DNA of 64,000 bases from Rhodococcus sp. Leaf278 (GTDB lineage: Bacteria > Actinomycetota > Actinomycetes > Mycobacteriales > Mycobacteriaceae). The notes below the pieces were generated by a model. That model was not told the origin of the DNA, searched no databases, and was given only the letters and a program-made list of their open reading frames with translations. Within the stretch, counting starts at the first letter, position 1; every line of letters starts with the position of its first letter. This document shows positions 35,758 through 44,409 of the stretch, piece by piece. Location of the stretch: positions 497,539-561,538 of the forward strand of contig NZ_LMRR01000001.1 in NCBI RefSeq assembly GCF_001426085.1. The letters run 5' to 3'. The position numbers were made by a program, and so were the translations under genes.

Positions 35758-36240
35758 CTACCCGTCGATCTCCAATTCCGCTGACACCACCACGGTGTTG
35801 TTCATCGGCAGTGCGGCGACCCCGAGTGCAGTGCGTGCGTGCGCGCCGATGTCGGGACCGAAGATCGCCAGCACCAGATCGGAGAAGCCGTTGACGACCG
35901 TCGTGGTCTGGGTGAAGCCGTGATCGGCGTTGACCGAACCGGTGACGGTGAGCCAGGCGCTGATTCGATCGAGGTCGCCGACGGCGCGGGCGACGCTACC
36001 CAGGAGGGCCAGTGCGGTGTCGCGCGCGGCATCGGTGGCCGCGTCGAGACTCACGTCCGACGGGACGGCACCGAACGGGCCCGCCAACGTCCCGTCCGAG
36101 GCCAACGGAGAATGCCCCGAGGCGAACACTCGGTTGCCGCGTACCCGCACCCACTCGAACGAGAACTCGAAACCAGGCGGCGCGGTCGGTTCCGCGGGCA
36201 ACGTGAAACCGAGTTCGGTGATGCGACGTTCGATCTCCAT
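35758..36240 (-). CDS. RidA/YjgF-family protein
   Basis: Small trimeric enamine/imine deaminase-type protein of 160 aa. Family segments are VRVRGNRVFASGHSPLASDGTLAGPFGAVPSDVSLDAATDAARDTALALLGSV and the C-terminal ARTALGVAALPMNNTVVVSAELEIDG. In canonical RidA the substrate-binding Arg lies in the C-terminal R(x)A/P motif; here the equivalent region is HARTALGVAALP. The length is longer than standard RidA (about 128 aa), matching the YjgF_endoribonc-like subgroup. The ATG at 36240 follows the histidine phosphatase stop by 14 bp, so the two genes are probably co-transcribed. Confidence 0.87.
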   Translation of the reverse strand: MEIERRITELGFTLPAEPTAPPGFEFSFEWVRVRGNRVFASGHSPLASDGTLAGPFGAVPSDVSLDAATDAARDTALALLGSVARAVGDLDRISAWLTVTGSVNADHGFTQTTTVVNGFSDLVLAIFGPDIGAHARTALGVAALPMNNTVVVSAELEIDG

Positions 36241-36254
36241 GGACGAAAATCCTG

Positions 36255-36809
36255 TCAGACCGCAACGCCGTTGATGGTGCGAACGGTCCAGCGAGAACCG
36301 TCGTGTTCGAGGGTGGAGACTCCGGCGTTGAGAATCCTTGGGGAGTGCCGCCGCCGGATCGCGTCGAAGATCGCTCGGATGACGCCGCCGTGCGCCACGG
36401 CGATCACCGCCGAGTCCGGGTAGCGAGAGGCGATGTCGTCGACCGCGCGCACGCCTCGGACGATCAGGTTCGAGCGAGGCTCCAAGCCGGGGTACATGCC
36501 GTTCGGCCAGTGCGAATACGCATCCCAGTCGGTGAATCCTTCGGCCTCGCCGAAGTGTCGTTCGGCCAGATCGGGGAACTCGGCGGTGCGAGTCATGCCG
36601 AGGTGCGCACCGATGATGTCGGCGGTTTCGGCTGCTCGGACCAGCGGCGAACTGACCAGGTGATCCCATTGTCGGTACTCGAGTTCGTAGCCGGCCTCGC
36701 GGGCCTGCGCACGGCCGGTGTCGTTGAGCGGAATGTCCGACGAGCCCTGCAGACGCCCGTGCAGATTCCAGTTCGTCTCACCGTGCCGAACCAGTGCCAG
36801 AAAAGTCAT
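36255..36809 (-). CDS. Histidine phosphatase (phosphoglycerate-mutase-like)
   Basis: Histidine phosphatase superfamily enzyme of 184 aa. The phospho-acceptor motif is LVRHGETNWNLHGRLQG at residues 6-22. The second is the acid/Arg region HLVSSPLVRAAETADII near 50-65, and the distal His is in VIAVAHGGVIRAIFD near 142. The pattern fits the broad-specificity phosphatase/GpgP-CobC group rather than glycolytic mutase; the substrate is unknown. The ATG at 36809 begins MTFLALVRHGE, as expected. It is divergent from the acyl-CoA dehydrogenase pair (78 bp). Confidence 0.91.
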   Translation of the reverse strand: MTFLALVRHGETNWNLHGRLQGSSDIPLNDTGRAQAREAGYELEYRQWDHLVSSPLVRAAETADIIGAHLGMTRTAEFPDLAERHFGEAEGFTDWDAYSHWPNGMYPGLEPRSNLIVRGVRAVDDIASRYPDSAVIAVAHGGVIRAIFDAIRRRHSPRILNAGVSTLEHDGSRWTVRTINGVAV

Positions 36810-36887
36810 AGTGAGCGGAGAATATCTCAGAGTTACCAGGGAGTACGGTCGATACGAAGATACGTGAACGAGCTTGGAGGATTGTCG

Positions 36888-38063
36888 ATGAATCTTGCCC
36901 TGACAGAAGAAGAGGCCGCGTTCCGTGACGAGATGCGGACGTTCTTCACTACGAAGGTCCCCGCCGAGATTCGCGAGAAGAGCGCGACGGGTCAGGAGTT
37001 GAGCAAGGACGAGGTGGTCGCGACCATGCGAATCCTCAACGAGAACGGCTTGGCGGTGCCACATTGGCCCGCCGAGTTCGGTGGCCGTGACTGGACTCCC
37101 GTGCAGCGTCACATCTGGCTCGACGAAATGCAGCTGGCGTCGGTACCCGAGCCCCTGGCTTTCAACGCCTCGATGGTCGGCCCGGTCATCGCGACGTTCG
37201 GCTCCCAGGAGCTCAAGGAGAAGTTCCTGCCCAAGACGGCGAACCTCGACATCTGGTGGTGCCAGGGCTTCTCCGAGCCCGAGGCCGGATCGGACTTGGC
37301 GTCGCTGCGCACCACGGCGATCCGCGACGGTGACGACTACATCGTCAACGGACAGAAGACGTGGACCACGCTCGGCCAGTACGCCGACTGGATCTTCGCG
37401 CTCGTGCGGACCAACCCGGACGCGCCGAAGAAGCAGGCCGGAATCTCCTTCCTGCTCATCGATCTGAACACCCCCGGCATCGAGATGCGGCCCATCAAGT
37501 TGATCGACGGCAGCGTCGAGGTCAACGAGGTCTTCTTCGACAATGTTCGCGTTCCGGCCGAGAACCTCGTCGGCGAAGAGAACCAGGGCTGGAGCTACGC
37601 CAAGTTCCTGCTCGGCAACGAGCGCACCGGCGTCGCCCGGGCCGGACACACCAAAGTGCATCTGGGACAGGCGAAGAAGCATGCAGCACAGACCAAGGTT
37701 GGCAGCGGCACGTTGCTCGAGGACCCGTTGTTCGCCGCCAAGATGGCCGAGGTCGAGAACGAATTGCTCGCCCTGGAGCTGACTCAGCTGCGCCTGGTCT
37801 CCAGCTCGGACGACGGCAAGCCGAATCCGGCGTCGTCCATTCTCAAGCTGCGGGGATCCGAATTGCAGCAGGCCACAACCGAATTGCTGATGGACGTCGC
37901 AGGCCCGGACTCGCTGCCCTACGAGGCAGGCGAGGACATCGAGAGCGAAGGCTGGGCGCAGCGCTCGGTACCGGGGTACCTGAACTACCGCAAGGTGTCG
38001 ATCTACGGCGGCTCGAACGAAGTTCAGCGCACCATCATCGCCTCCGCGATTCTCGGACTGTAA
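36888..38063 (+). CDS. Acyl-CoA dehydrogenase, first of a pair
   Basis: FAD-dependent acyl-CoA dehydrogenase of 391 aa. Typical segments: WWCQGFSEPEAGSDLASLRT near 120-140, VNGQKTWTTLGQYADW near 155, VNEVFFDNVRVPAENLVGEENQGW near 210-235 and the C-terminal YRKVSIYGGSNEVQRTIIASAILGL. The insert RPIKLIDGSVEVNEV and the late SIYGGSNEVQR end match the alpha-type subunits of mycobacterial FadE pairs. A GGAGG ribosome site lies 7 nt before the ATG. The second dehydrogenase gene starts 16 bp after its stop. Confidence 0.94.
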   Translation: MNLALTEEEAAFRDEMRTFFTTKVPAEIREKSATGQELSKDEVVATMRILNENGLAVPHWPAEFGGRDWTPVQRHIWLDEMQLASVPEPLAFNASMVGPVIATFGSQELKEKFLPKTANLDIWWCQGFSEPEAGSDLASLRTTAIRDGDDYIVNGQKTWTTLGQYADWIFALVRTNPDAPKKQAGISFLLIDLNTPGIEMRPIKLIDGSVEVNEVFFDNVRVPAENLVGEENQGWSYAKFLLGNERTGVARAGHTKVHLGQAKKHAAQTKVGSGTLLEDPLFAAKMAEVENELLALELTQLRLVSSSDDGKPNPASSILKLRGSELQQATTELLMDVAGPDSLPYEAGEDIESEGWAQRSVPGYLNYRKVSIYGGSNEVQRTIIASAILGL

Positions 38064-38079
38064 GGGAGCATCTGAAGAC

Positions 38080-39207
38080 ATGGATTTCGAACTCAACGAA
38101 GAGCAGAAGCTGCTGCGCGACACCACTCGTGAGGTCCTCTCGCGGGCTTACGACACCGAGAAGCGAAACAAGATCGTTGCCGGTGAGCTGGGCTGGAGCA
38201 CCGATGTCTGGAAGCAGCTGGCCGAGGTCGGCCTACTGGGTCTGACGTTCAGTGAGGACGACGGCGGCATGGACGCCGGCCCGGTCGAGATCATGGCCGT
38301 GATGACCGAGGTCGGCCGACGCCTCGCACCCGAGCCGATCCTCGATGCCGTGCTCGTCCCCGGCGGATTGATCTCCGAGCTCGGCAGTGCCGAGCAGCGC
38401 GCGCGGCTCCTGCCGCCGGTGGCCGAGGGATCGTCGATGTTGGCGTTCGCGCACACCGAATCCGGCAGTCGCTGGCCGAACATCGAGGTCGCCACCACCG
38501 CCACCGAGGACGGTGGATCGTGGTCGATCAACGGTGTCAAGAATCCGGTACCGCACGGCGGAAGCGCCGACGTGATCGTCGTCAGTGCAACGCTTCCCGC
38601 CGGAGGAACCGGGTTGTTCGTCGTCGACGCCGACGCGAACGGTCTCACCCGCAAGTCCTACGCCACACACGACGGTCAGCGCGCCGCACAGATCGAATTC
38701 GTGGACGTCGCAGCCGAGCCACTCGGCACCGCCGAGAACGCGGCTGCGGCGATCACCGGTGCCGAGGTTCGTGCACAGGCTGCCCTGTGCGCCGAGGCAG
38801 TCGGTGCAATGGAAGAGGCACTGCGACTGACCACCGATTACCTCAAGGCGCGCAAGCAATTCGGGGTTCCGTTGGCCAAGTTCCAGGCGCTCACCTTCCG
38901 CGCGGCGGACATGTACGTCTTGCTCGAACTCGCCCGCAGCATGAGCCTGTACGCCACGATGTCGTTGGCCGATGGCAACGTGGACACCACGATCGCGTCG
39001 CGCGCGAAGCTGCAGATCTCCCGGTCGGGCCGCAAGCTCGGCCAGGAGGCGATCCAGTTGCACGGCGGTATCGGCGTCACCGCCGAGTATCCGGTCGGGC
39101 ATTACACCAGTCGGCTCGTGGCCATCGAACACACTCTCGGTGGTGCCGACGAGCACCTGCGCATCCTGGCGTCGAAGGTCTCCGATCACGACCTCATCGG
39201 GATCTGA
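38080..39207 (+). CDS. Acyl-CoA dehydrogenase, second of a pair
   Basis: Acyl-CoA dehydrogenase fold of 375 aa, more divergent than its partner. It has the N-terminal FELNEEQKLLRDTTREVL and a shortened central region (LAFAHTESGSRWPNIEV) in which the usual TEPxxGSD motif is replaced. The helical domain contains ALRLTTDYLKARKQFGVPLAKFQALTFRAADMY, followed by the QLHGGIGVTAEYPVGHYTSRL terminus. In alpha2beta2 FadE enzymes of mycobacteria one subunit carries a degenerate flavin-contact motif, and this protein fits that role. The 16-bp spacing supports a shared transcript and a hetero-complex acting on a bulky or side-chain CoA ester; the substrate is unknown. Confidence 0.92.
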   Translation: MDFELNEEQKLLRDTTREVLSRAYDTEKRNKIVAGELGWSTDVWKQLAEVGLLGLTFSEDDGGMDAGPVEIMAVMTEVGRRLAPEPILDAVLVPGGLISELGSAEQRARLLPPVAEGSSMLAFAHTESGSRWPNIEVATTATEDGGSWSINGVKNPVPHGGSADVIVVSATLPAGGTGLFVVDADANGLTRKSYATHDGQRAAQIEFVDVAAEPLGTAENAAAAITGAEVRAQAALCAEAVGAMEEALRLTTDYLKARKQFGVPLAKFQALTFRAADMYVLLELARSMSLYATMSLADGNVDTTIASRAKLQISRSGRKLGQEAIQLHGGIGVTAEYPVGHYTSRLVAIEHTLGGADEHLRILASKVSDHDLIGI

Positions 39208-39223
39208 CACACCCCGGAAGACA

Positions 39224-39264
39224 ACTCGGGCCCGGTCACCTTTCGAAGGTGGCCGGGCCCGAGT
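39224..39264. terminator. Bidirectional terminator hairpin
   Basis: The arms are ACTCGGGCCCGGtCACCTT and its complement, with a single T/G mismatch and a TCG loop. It lies between the convergent acyl-CoA dehydrogenase (stop 39207) and secreted hydrolase (stop 39281) genes. Confidence 0.88.
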
Positions 39265-39280
39265 CGTATCCAGAGACGTG

Positions 39281-40090
39281 TCAGCTTCCCGAATCGGCCT
39301 GCACCACAAGATCGGCCACGGCTGCGGGGTTCGAGACCAAGATCGCGTGCGAGCCCGGTACCTCGGTCACTCGAGCCCCGGCCCGTTGCGCCATGAAGCG
39401 CTCCGCCGAGGTCGGGATGATCTGATCCTGTTGGGGGATCAATGCCCAGGACGGGGTGTCCGCCCAGGACGGTGGGCCGCTCGGCTCGAGCAGAGCACCG
39501 GCGGCGATGGTCTTCTGGTGGGCCGCCATACGGGCGGCCTGCTCCTCGCTCAGGTCGGGTGCGAAGAACGTGCGGAACAGGGCGGGCGTGACGTACGAGT
39601 CGACGTTCTTGCCGATCGGGTTGGACGAGTCGTCGACGATCGACAGACCGATCACCGGTGGCACCAGGGCCGTCACGGGGAATCGGAACGGATCGAGTTC
39701 GAGCGCGACGGGTTCACCTTCGACGGGCATGAAGGCCGCGACGTAGACCAGCGCCTCCACGTTGTCGGCGTGCACGTTGCTGATGACGGTGCCGCCGTAG
39801 GAGTGGCCGACGAGTACCACCGGGCCGTCGATGTTCTCGACCACATCGGTCACCGACGCTGCGTCGATCGCGGGCCCGCGAAGCGAGTTCTCTGCGGTCA
39901 CCACCGGGTAGCCACGTCCGCGAAGGTTCGCAGCGACGCCGTCCCAGCTGGTGCTGTCGGCGAATGCCCCGTGTACCAGTACGACGGTCGGCAGGCCCTG
40001 CGCAGCGGCCGGGGCCGCGCCGATACCGACCGTGGTGCCCACGGTCAGTGCCGCGGCCGCGAGCAGTGAAGTCCACTTCGGTTTCGTCAT
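39281..40090 (-). CDS. Secreted alpha/beta hydrolase
   Basis: Exported serine hydrolase of 269 aa. A signal peptide ([18 protein letters not shown]..., cleavage predicted near APAAAQG at about residue 31) precedes the catalytic domain. Motifs: [16 protein letters not shown] near 38-53, nucleophile [12 protein letters not shown] near 92, acid in [11 protein letters not shown] near 215 and His in [12 protein letters not shown] near 245. It resembles the EstC/salicylate-esterase-like RsbQ group found in rhodococci. An AGG ribosome site precedes the ATG. It is divergent from cpdA; the 143-bp gap contains an inverted repeat at 40119-40138. Confidence 0.91.
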   Translation of the reverse strand: MTKPKWTSLLAAAALTVGTTVGIGAAPAAAQGLPTVVLVHGAFADSTSWDGVAANLRGRGYPVVTAENSLRGPAIDAASVTDVVENIDGPVVLVGHSYGGTVISNVHADNVEALVYVAAFMPVEGEPVALELDPFRFPVTALVPPVIGLSIVDDSSNPIGKNVDSYVTPALFRTFFAPDLSEEQAARMAAHQKTIAAGALLEPSGPPSWADTPSWALIPQQDQIIPTSAERFMAQRAGARVTEVPGSHAILVSNPAAVADLVVQADSGS

Positions 40091-40118
40091 GCTCTCAACC
40101 TGTCACACGCTCAAAGTT

Positions 40119-40138
40119 TCCGCGTTGTTCACCGCGGA
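40119..40138. promoter_or_regulatory. Inverted repeat in a divergent promoter region
   Basis: TCCGCG and CGCGGA arms are separated by 8 bp, 29 bp upstream of the secreted hydrolase start and 96 bp upstream of the cpdA start. The geometry fits a dimeric regulator site, but the arms are short and GC-rich, so chance is a real alternative. Confidence 0.35.
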
Positions 40139-40233
40139 GATTCGACCAGCTTTTTCTCAGTGAACGCTCGTATGCTTGGGTTGCAGTAGTGGCGTTCGCC
40201 CAGCCGGGTGAACGTGAAACGGTAGGTCCGATC

Positions 40234-41160
40234 GTGAGCGAGAGTTCGATGAAGTCTCGGATGGCCGAGTACCCACGTCCGCATCACTGCTTACTGCACA
40301 TCAGTGACACGCATCTCGTCGACGGCGACGGCCGGTTGTACGGCGGCGTGGACAGCGAGTTGCGGCTCGAACAGGTGATGACCGACGTGCGCAACTCCGG
40401 TGTGCGGCCCGATGCGTTGGTGTTCACCGGTGATCTGACGGACAAGGGCGAGGCGGGTGCGTACGAGAAGCTCCGCGCTCTGGTCGAGCCGGTTGCCGAG
40501 GAGCTCGGCGCACAGATCGTCTGGGCGATGGGCAATCACGACGACCGAGCGACGTTCCGTCGGACGCTGCTCGACGCGGAACCGAGTGGGCAGTCCATCG
40601 ATCGCGTGCACGATGTCGACGGTCTTCGCGTCGTCACCCTGGACACCACGGTTCCGGGCAAGCACCACGGCGAGCTGGGGGACGAGCAATTGGCCTGGCT
40701 GGCCGACACTCTCGCGACCCCTGCCGAGTTCGGCACGATTCTGGCGATGCACCATCCGCCGGTGCCGACCGTGCTCGATCTCGCAGTGCTGGTCGAGCTG
40801 ATCGATCAGCCGCGGCTCGCGAGCGTGCTTCACGGAACCGATGTGCGGTCCATTCTCGCAGGGCACCTGCACTATTCGACCACGGCCACGTTTGCCGGTA
40901 TACCGGTCTCGGTGGCGTCGGCCACCTGCTACACCCAGGATCTCAACGTCCCCACAGGCGGACTACGCGGTCGCGACGGAGCTCAGGGATACAACCTGGT
41001 TCACGTGTACGACGACACCGTCGTCCATTCGGTGGTGCCGACGGGGTCGTACGACACAGTGGGAGAGGCGGTCTCGGCGGAGGAGACAGCACGCAGGCTC
41101 GATGCGGCGGGTGTCACCATCGCAGACAGCGCCCGGCGAAAGACGTTCAGCGACGCCTAG
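40234..41160 (+). CDS. cpdA: Class III cyclic-nucleotide phosphodiesterase (Rv0805-like metallophosphoesterase)
   Basis: Binuclear metallophosphoesterase of 308 aa. All five blocks are visible: [13 protein letters not shown] near residue 20, [11 protein letters not shown] near 60, [10 protein letters not shown] near 94, [10 protein letters not shown] near 168 and [16 protein letters not shown] near 205. The region through [12 protein letters not shown] and [23 protein letters not shown] closely follows mycobacterial Rv0805, an enzyme that hydrolyses 2',3'- and 3',5'-cyclic nucleotides in vitro. GTG 40234 has a GGTAGGT upstream; ATG 40249 is an alternative. Its TAG stop overlaps the stop of the convergent cpsY gene within CTAG. 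Confidence 0.93.
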   Translation: MSESSMKSRMAEYPRPHHCLLHISDTHLVDGDGRLYGGVDSELRLEQVMTDVRNSGVRPDALVFTGDLTDKGEAGAYEKLRALVEPVAEELGAQIVWAMGNHDDRATFRRTLLDAEPSGQSIDRVHDVDGLRVVTLDTTVPGKHHGELGDEQLAWLADTLATPAEFGTILAMHHPPVPTVLDLAVLVELIDQPRLASVLHGTDVRSILAGHLHYSTTATFAGIPVSVASATCYTQDLNVPTGGLRGRDGAQGYNLVHVYDDTVVHSVVPTGSYDTVGEAVSAEETARRLDAAGVTIADSARRKTFSDA

Positions 41161-42656
41161 CGCTGTTCGCGTTCCCACGGCGCGACGATGGGAAAGTACT
41201 TGTCCAGGAACTGCGTCACGGTGCGGGTGCGCAGATCCAGGTCGACTTCCGGAAAGCTGCCGTCGTTGAGGCAGAAGAAGTCGACGGACCGCTTGGGGAG
41301 CAGCTTCTCCATCAAGTCGAGGCCTGCCACCGACGTGGTGTCGATGTACCGAACCTTCGCGTCTTTCTGGACCACAGCGCGGCCACTCATCAATGCGTAG
41401 TAGTGGTACAGCGAATTCGTCACCGAGATGTTGGTGCTGGCGCGGAATGCACTCGCCGCCGTGGAGGCGAACTCGTCCGGAAACTCGTTCTCCATTTCCT
41501 GCATCACACTGCGGCGCAACGGAGTTGCCGCATGTTCGAGATGCCGGGTGGTGGTCATCCCGAATCTGTCCTGCAGGATTCGACGGTTCACCCGTGCTGC
41601 ATTCTCGAAGCCGCTGCGGTCGGCGTCGCTGTAGCCCAACCCGATTCGCGTCGTAGCCTCGATGAACATGCTGATTCCGCCGGGGGAGAAGAACATCGAC
41701 GGGCTGACCGGACGACCGAAGAACATGTCGTCGTTCGAGTACAGGAAGTGCTCGGACAGGCCGGGGATGTGGTGGAGCTGGCTTTCGACGGCCTGCGAAT
41801 TGTGTGTCGGCAGAACGGAGGTGTCCACGAAGAACGCCTCGCTCGGCACGAACGTCACCTTGGGATGGTCGGCGAGCCACGCCGGCCTCGGGGAGTCGGT
41901 GGCCACGAAGATGCGCCTGATCCACGGTGCGTACAGGTGCACCGACCGCAGGGCGTACTTCAGTTCGTCGATCTGCCGGTAGCGAGCCGCTGAATCGTCA
42001 CCTTCTCCGACAACATAATTCGCCATCCGCCGCGCACGTTGAGCTTGGAACTCTGCCGACGAGCCGTCGACCCAGGAGAACACGATGTCGATGTCGAAAT
42101 TGATGTCCGACGCGTGGTCGGCAAACATGTTCTCGATGGTCGGCCACGTTCTACCGAAGCGTTCGACGGTGCCGCGGACGGCCTCGTCGGGCCGGATGTT
42201 GCGTCGGGTCAGGGAGTTCTCGATCGGCAGCACGATCTCGGACGGGGAGAAAGACCACAGCTCTATCTGCACGGCCGTCGACGCGCCGTAGTACAACCCG
42301 CTGAACGGCTCGACGCGCGGTCGGTAGAGGCGCACGATCCGCGCATTCGCGGATGGCGAGAGTGTGCCGTCGGCAACCAGAACGGCTTTCCCGCGGGCGT
42401 CGACGGTCTTGGAGTAGAACGGCTCGGCGCGGCAGGCGTGCACCAGCGCTGTGGTGAGCGCGTCCCGGGCAGCCAGTTCGATGGCGATGACGGGTCGTTC
42501 GTCGTTGCCGCGAACGAGTAGGTACTTGATGCGTGCGGCGTCGAGTACGGCGCGGACGAACAACAGATCCTCGACCATGGCCTGGTGCGGGGTGGTCGAG
42601 GTGATCGTCAATGCGTAGCGGCCCTCGTGGCTGACCACGTCGGATCGTTCGCTCAA
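41157..42656 (-). CDS. cpsY: Stealth-family capsular polysaccharide phosphotransferase (CpsY-like)
   Basis: Predicted sugar-phosphate transferase for surface polysaccharide (at least 499 aa). Stealth conserved regions are present: CR1 [18 protein letters not shown] near 190, CR2 [31 protein letters not shown] near 225, CR3 [28 protein letters not shown] near 290-315 and a CR4-like C-terminus near 460. It is homologous to mycobacterial Rv0806c, which is likewise convergent with Rv0805. The first standard start is a TTG at 42656, but the frame is open for 33 more codons up to an ATC preceded by AGGAAGG (see findings), so the N-terminus is uncertain. Confidence 0.88.
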   Translation of the reverse strand: MSERSDVVSHEGRYALTITSTTPHQAMVEDLLFVRAVLDAARIKYLLVRGNDERPVIAIELAARDALTTALVHACRAEPFYSKTVDARGKAVLVADGTLSPSANARIVRLYRPRVEPFSGLYYGASTAVQIELWSFSPSEIVLPIENSLTRRNIRPDEAVRGTVERFGRTWPTIENMFADHASDINFDIDIVFSWVDGSSAEFQAQRARRMANYVVGEGDDSAARYRQIDELKYALRSVHLYAPWIRRIFVATDSPRPAWLADHPKVTFVPSEAFFVDTSVLPTHNSQAVESQLHHIPGLSEHFLYSNDDMFFGRPVSPSMFFSPGGISMFIEATTRIGLGYSDADRSGFENAARVNRRILQDRFGMTTTRHLEHAATPLRRSVMQEMENEFPDEFASTAASAFRASTNISVTNSLYHYYALMSGRAVVQKDAKVRYIDTTSVAGLDLMEKLLPKRSVDFFCLNDGSFPEVDLDLRTRTVTQFLDKYFPIVAPWEREQR

Positions 42657-42809
42657 TCGTGCTGCGGACGCTGCAGATTCTCGGGTGACGGCATCGTTCG
42701 TCTCGTGCTCCGGTGGAACGAGGTAGATATCGTGCGGGGCAGAAGACGAGGTGATGGCGTTCCTTCCTGAGTGTGCGCGCCGGCCGAGGGAACTCGGCGC
42801 GGACTCAGT

Positions 42810-43172
42810 CTAGTGCAGGTCCGGGGCATTCTTGACGCGCTGCGGTAGAAGCCAGTTCGCCGCGATCAGGCCCACCGCAACTCCAGCAGCGTCGGCCAGA
42901 GCGTCGATCACCGATCCGGAGCGTCCCAGAGGCAGGATCGCCTGCAGAAACTCCGACACCACCGCGAACACCAGCACCCACAGTGCGGTCCTGCCCCAGC
43001 CGATTCCGGCGAGTCGCGAGGTGTAGGCGAGCGCTGCGAACAGCACGAAGTGAATGATCTTGTCACTGTGCTGAAACCCGGACGGCACCCCGGACGCGGG
43101 CGTGAAGAGAATGATCAGCGCGACGACGAACGTGACGGCCAGGGGAATTCGATACGTCGACGACGAGAACAC
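42810..43172 (-). CDS. VanZ-family membrane protein
   Basis: Small integral membrane protein of 120 aa with four hydrophobic segments (LAVTFVVALIILF, KIIHFVLFAALAYTS, GRTALWVLVFAVVSEFLQA, LADAAGVAVGLIAANWLL). VanZ-like hallmarks are SDKIIHFVLFAAL and SEFLQAILPLGRSGSVIDALADAAGVAVG. VanZ confers low-level teicoplanin resistance in enterococci, but most family members, including this one, have no known function. It sits between cpsY and the methyltransferase gene, 9 bp after the latter, all on the minus strand. Confidence 0.88.
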   Translation of the reverse strand: MFSSSTYRIPLAVTFVVALIILFTPASGVPSGFQHSDKIIHFVLFAALAYTSRLAGIGWGRTALWVLVFAVVSEFLQAILPLGRSGSVIDALADAAGVAVGLIAANWLLPQRVKNAPDLH

Positions 43173-43181
43173 CGCCCGAGT

Positions 43182-43850
43182 TTACCGGCGCTGCAGCACC
43201 ACGACCGTGTCGGTTCGCTCGTCGCCGTCCGGTGTGGTGCGGGTGCGGTGTTCGGCGTGGATCACCTCGAACCCGTCGCCTGCCGCAACGACGACCGGTT
43301 CCGGTGCGAACAATCGGTGCTTGGCCGGATGTTGCGAGGCGTGACTGTCGCTGGGACTGTGCCCGACGACCAGCAGACGCCCCTTCGGCGCGACCGCCGC
43401 GGCGAATCTGCGGGTGGTCAGTTCGAGTTCGTCGGGTGGTACCTGCAAGAAGTGCACCGACACCAGATCGAACGCGCCGGCCGGGGGAGTCCATTCCAGC
43501 AAGTCTTCTTGTTCCCAGTGCACCGCCAGTTGCTGCGGTTCCAGTGCCTGCTGTGCTGCGCGAGCGCGGCCGAGGGCGACGTCCGAGATGTCGACGCCGG
43601 TGACGGTCCAGCCTGCACCGGCCAGCCACAGTGAGTCGGCACCTTCACCGCAGCCGATGTCCAAGGCTCGGCCCGGAGTCAGCACGGACGCTTCCTGAAC
43701 CAACACCGCGTTGGGATTTCCGCTCCAGATGGCGGTGCGTTGGTTGTAGAGGTCGTCCCAGAATGCCTCGTCGAAAGCGCCGTTCTCGAAGTCCGGCTCT
43801 CCGGGAGTGGGGTCGGCGGCATGAGCGTGAGCGTGCGTGTGGTCGGCCAT
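43182..43850 (-). CDS. SAM-dependent class I methyltransferase (TehB/thiopurine-like)
   Basis: Methyltransferase of 222 aa. A His/Ala-rich N-terminus (MADHTHAHAHAADPTPGEP) is followed by FWDDLYNQRTAIWSGNPNAVLVQEA. SAM motif I is ALDIGCGEGADSLWLA near 63-78, motif II GVDISDVALGRA near 87 and motif IV FDLVSVHFLQVPPDEL near 127. The IWSGNPN signature and overall pattern are of the tellurite/thiopurine-methyltransferase-like group. The His-rich start could bind metal; this is inference. The ATG at 43850 is chosen because the longer open frame has no family-like sequence and overlaps the divergent phosphoribosyltransferase gene. Confidence 0.9.
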   Translation of the reverse strand: MADHTHAHAHAADPTPGEPDFENGAFDEAFWDDLYNQRTAIWSGNPNAVLVQEASVLTPGRALDIGCGEGADSLWLAGAGWTVTGVDISDVALGRARAAQQALEPQQLAVHWEQEDLLEWTPPAGAFDLVSVHFLQVPPDELELTTRRFAAAVAPKGRLLVVGHSPSDSHASQHPAKHRLFAPEPVVVAAGDGFEVIHAEHRTRTTPDGDERTDTVVVLQRR

Positions 43851-43890
43851 GGTTCGAGACTGCCTGCTCTCACGCGCAGGCGCAAACACA

Positions 43891-43907
43891 TTTGCTCGAT
43901 CAGCAAA
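43891..43907. promoter_or_regulatory. Short AT-rich inverted repeat in a divergent promoter region
   Basis: TTTGCT and AGCAAA with a 5-bp spacer lie in the 84-bp gap between the divergent methyltransferase and phosphoribosyltransferase genes, 28 bp before the latter. It is a possible operator; there is no further evidence. Confidence 0.35.
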
Positions 43908-43934
43908 AGTGGATTCTGAGTAAAGTGGTTCTCC

Positions 43935-44408
43935 ATGACCGAACAGGAACGTGAAGTACTGACGTGGGAGACCTTCGGAGACGCCTCGCGCGACCTGACC
44001 AAGAAGATCGTCGACGACGGGTTCGTTCCGGACATCGTGATCGCGATCGCGCGTGGCGGGCTCATCCCCGCGGGTGCGATCGCCTACGCGATGGGAGTCA
44101 AGGCTGCGGGCACCCTCAATGTCGAGTTCTACTCCGACATCGAGGAAACCCTGCCCGATCCTGTTGTCCTCGAACCACTTCTGGACACCGATGCGATCGT
44201 CGGTAAGAAGTTGCTCGTGGTCGACGACGTCGCTGATTCCGGCCGCACACTGGCGCTGGTGATCGACCTGTTGAAGGCGCATACGCCCGACGTACGGTCC
44301 GCTGTCATCTACACCAAACCCAGAACCATTGTGCAGCCCGACTATTCGTGGCGAGAGACCGACAAGTGGATCAATTTCCCATGGTCCACGTTGCCGGTCA
44401 TCGCCTGA
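43935..44408 (+). CDS. Phosphoribosyltransferase (xanthine/guanine-PRT-like)
   Basis: Type I phosphoribosyltransferase of 157 aa. The PRPP-binding signature LLVVDDVADSGRTLALV lies near residues 94-110, with the PPi loop AIARGGLIPAGAIAYAMG near 38-55. The C-terminal hood PDYSWRETDKWINFPW resembles archaeal and actinobacterial Hpt/Gpt-like proteins. Its role is probably purine base salvage. The gene's stop is one base from that of the convergent quinone oxidoreductase gene. Confidence 0.92.
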   Translation: MTEQEREVLTWETFGDASRDLTKKIVDDGFVPDIVIAIARGGLIPAGAIAYAMGVKAAGTLNVEFYSDIEETLPDPVVLEPLLDTDAIVGKKLLVVDDVADSGRTLALVIDLLKAHTPDVRSAVIYTKPRTIVQPDYSWRETDKWINFPWSTLPVIA

Positions 44409-44409
44409 G

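Noticed and set aside
36241..36669. Upstream extension of the RidA frame
   Set aside because: Overlaps the histidine phosphatase gene in another frame on the same strand; RidA similarity begins at ATG 36240.
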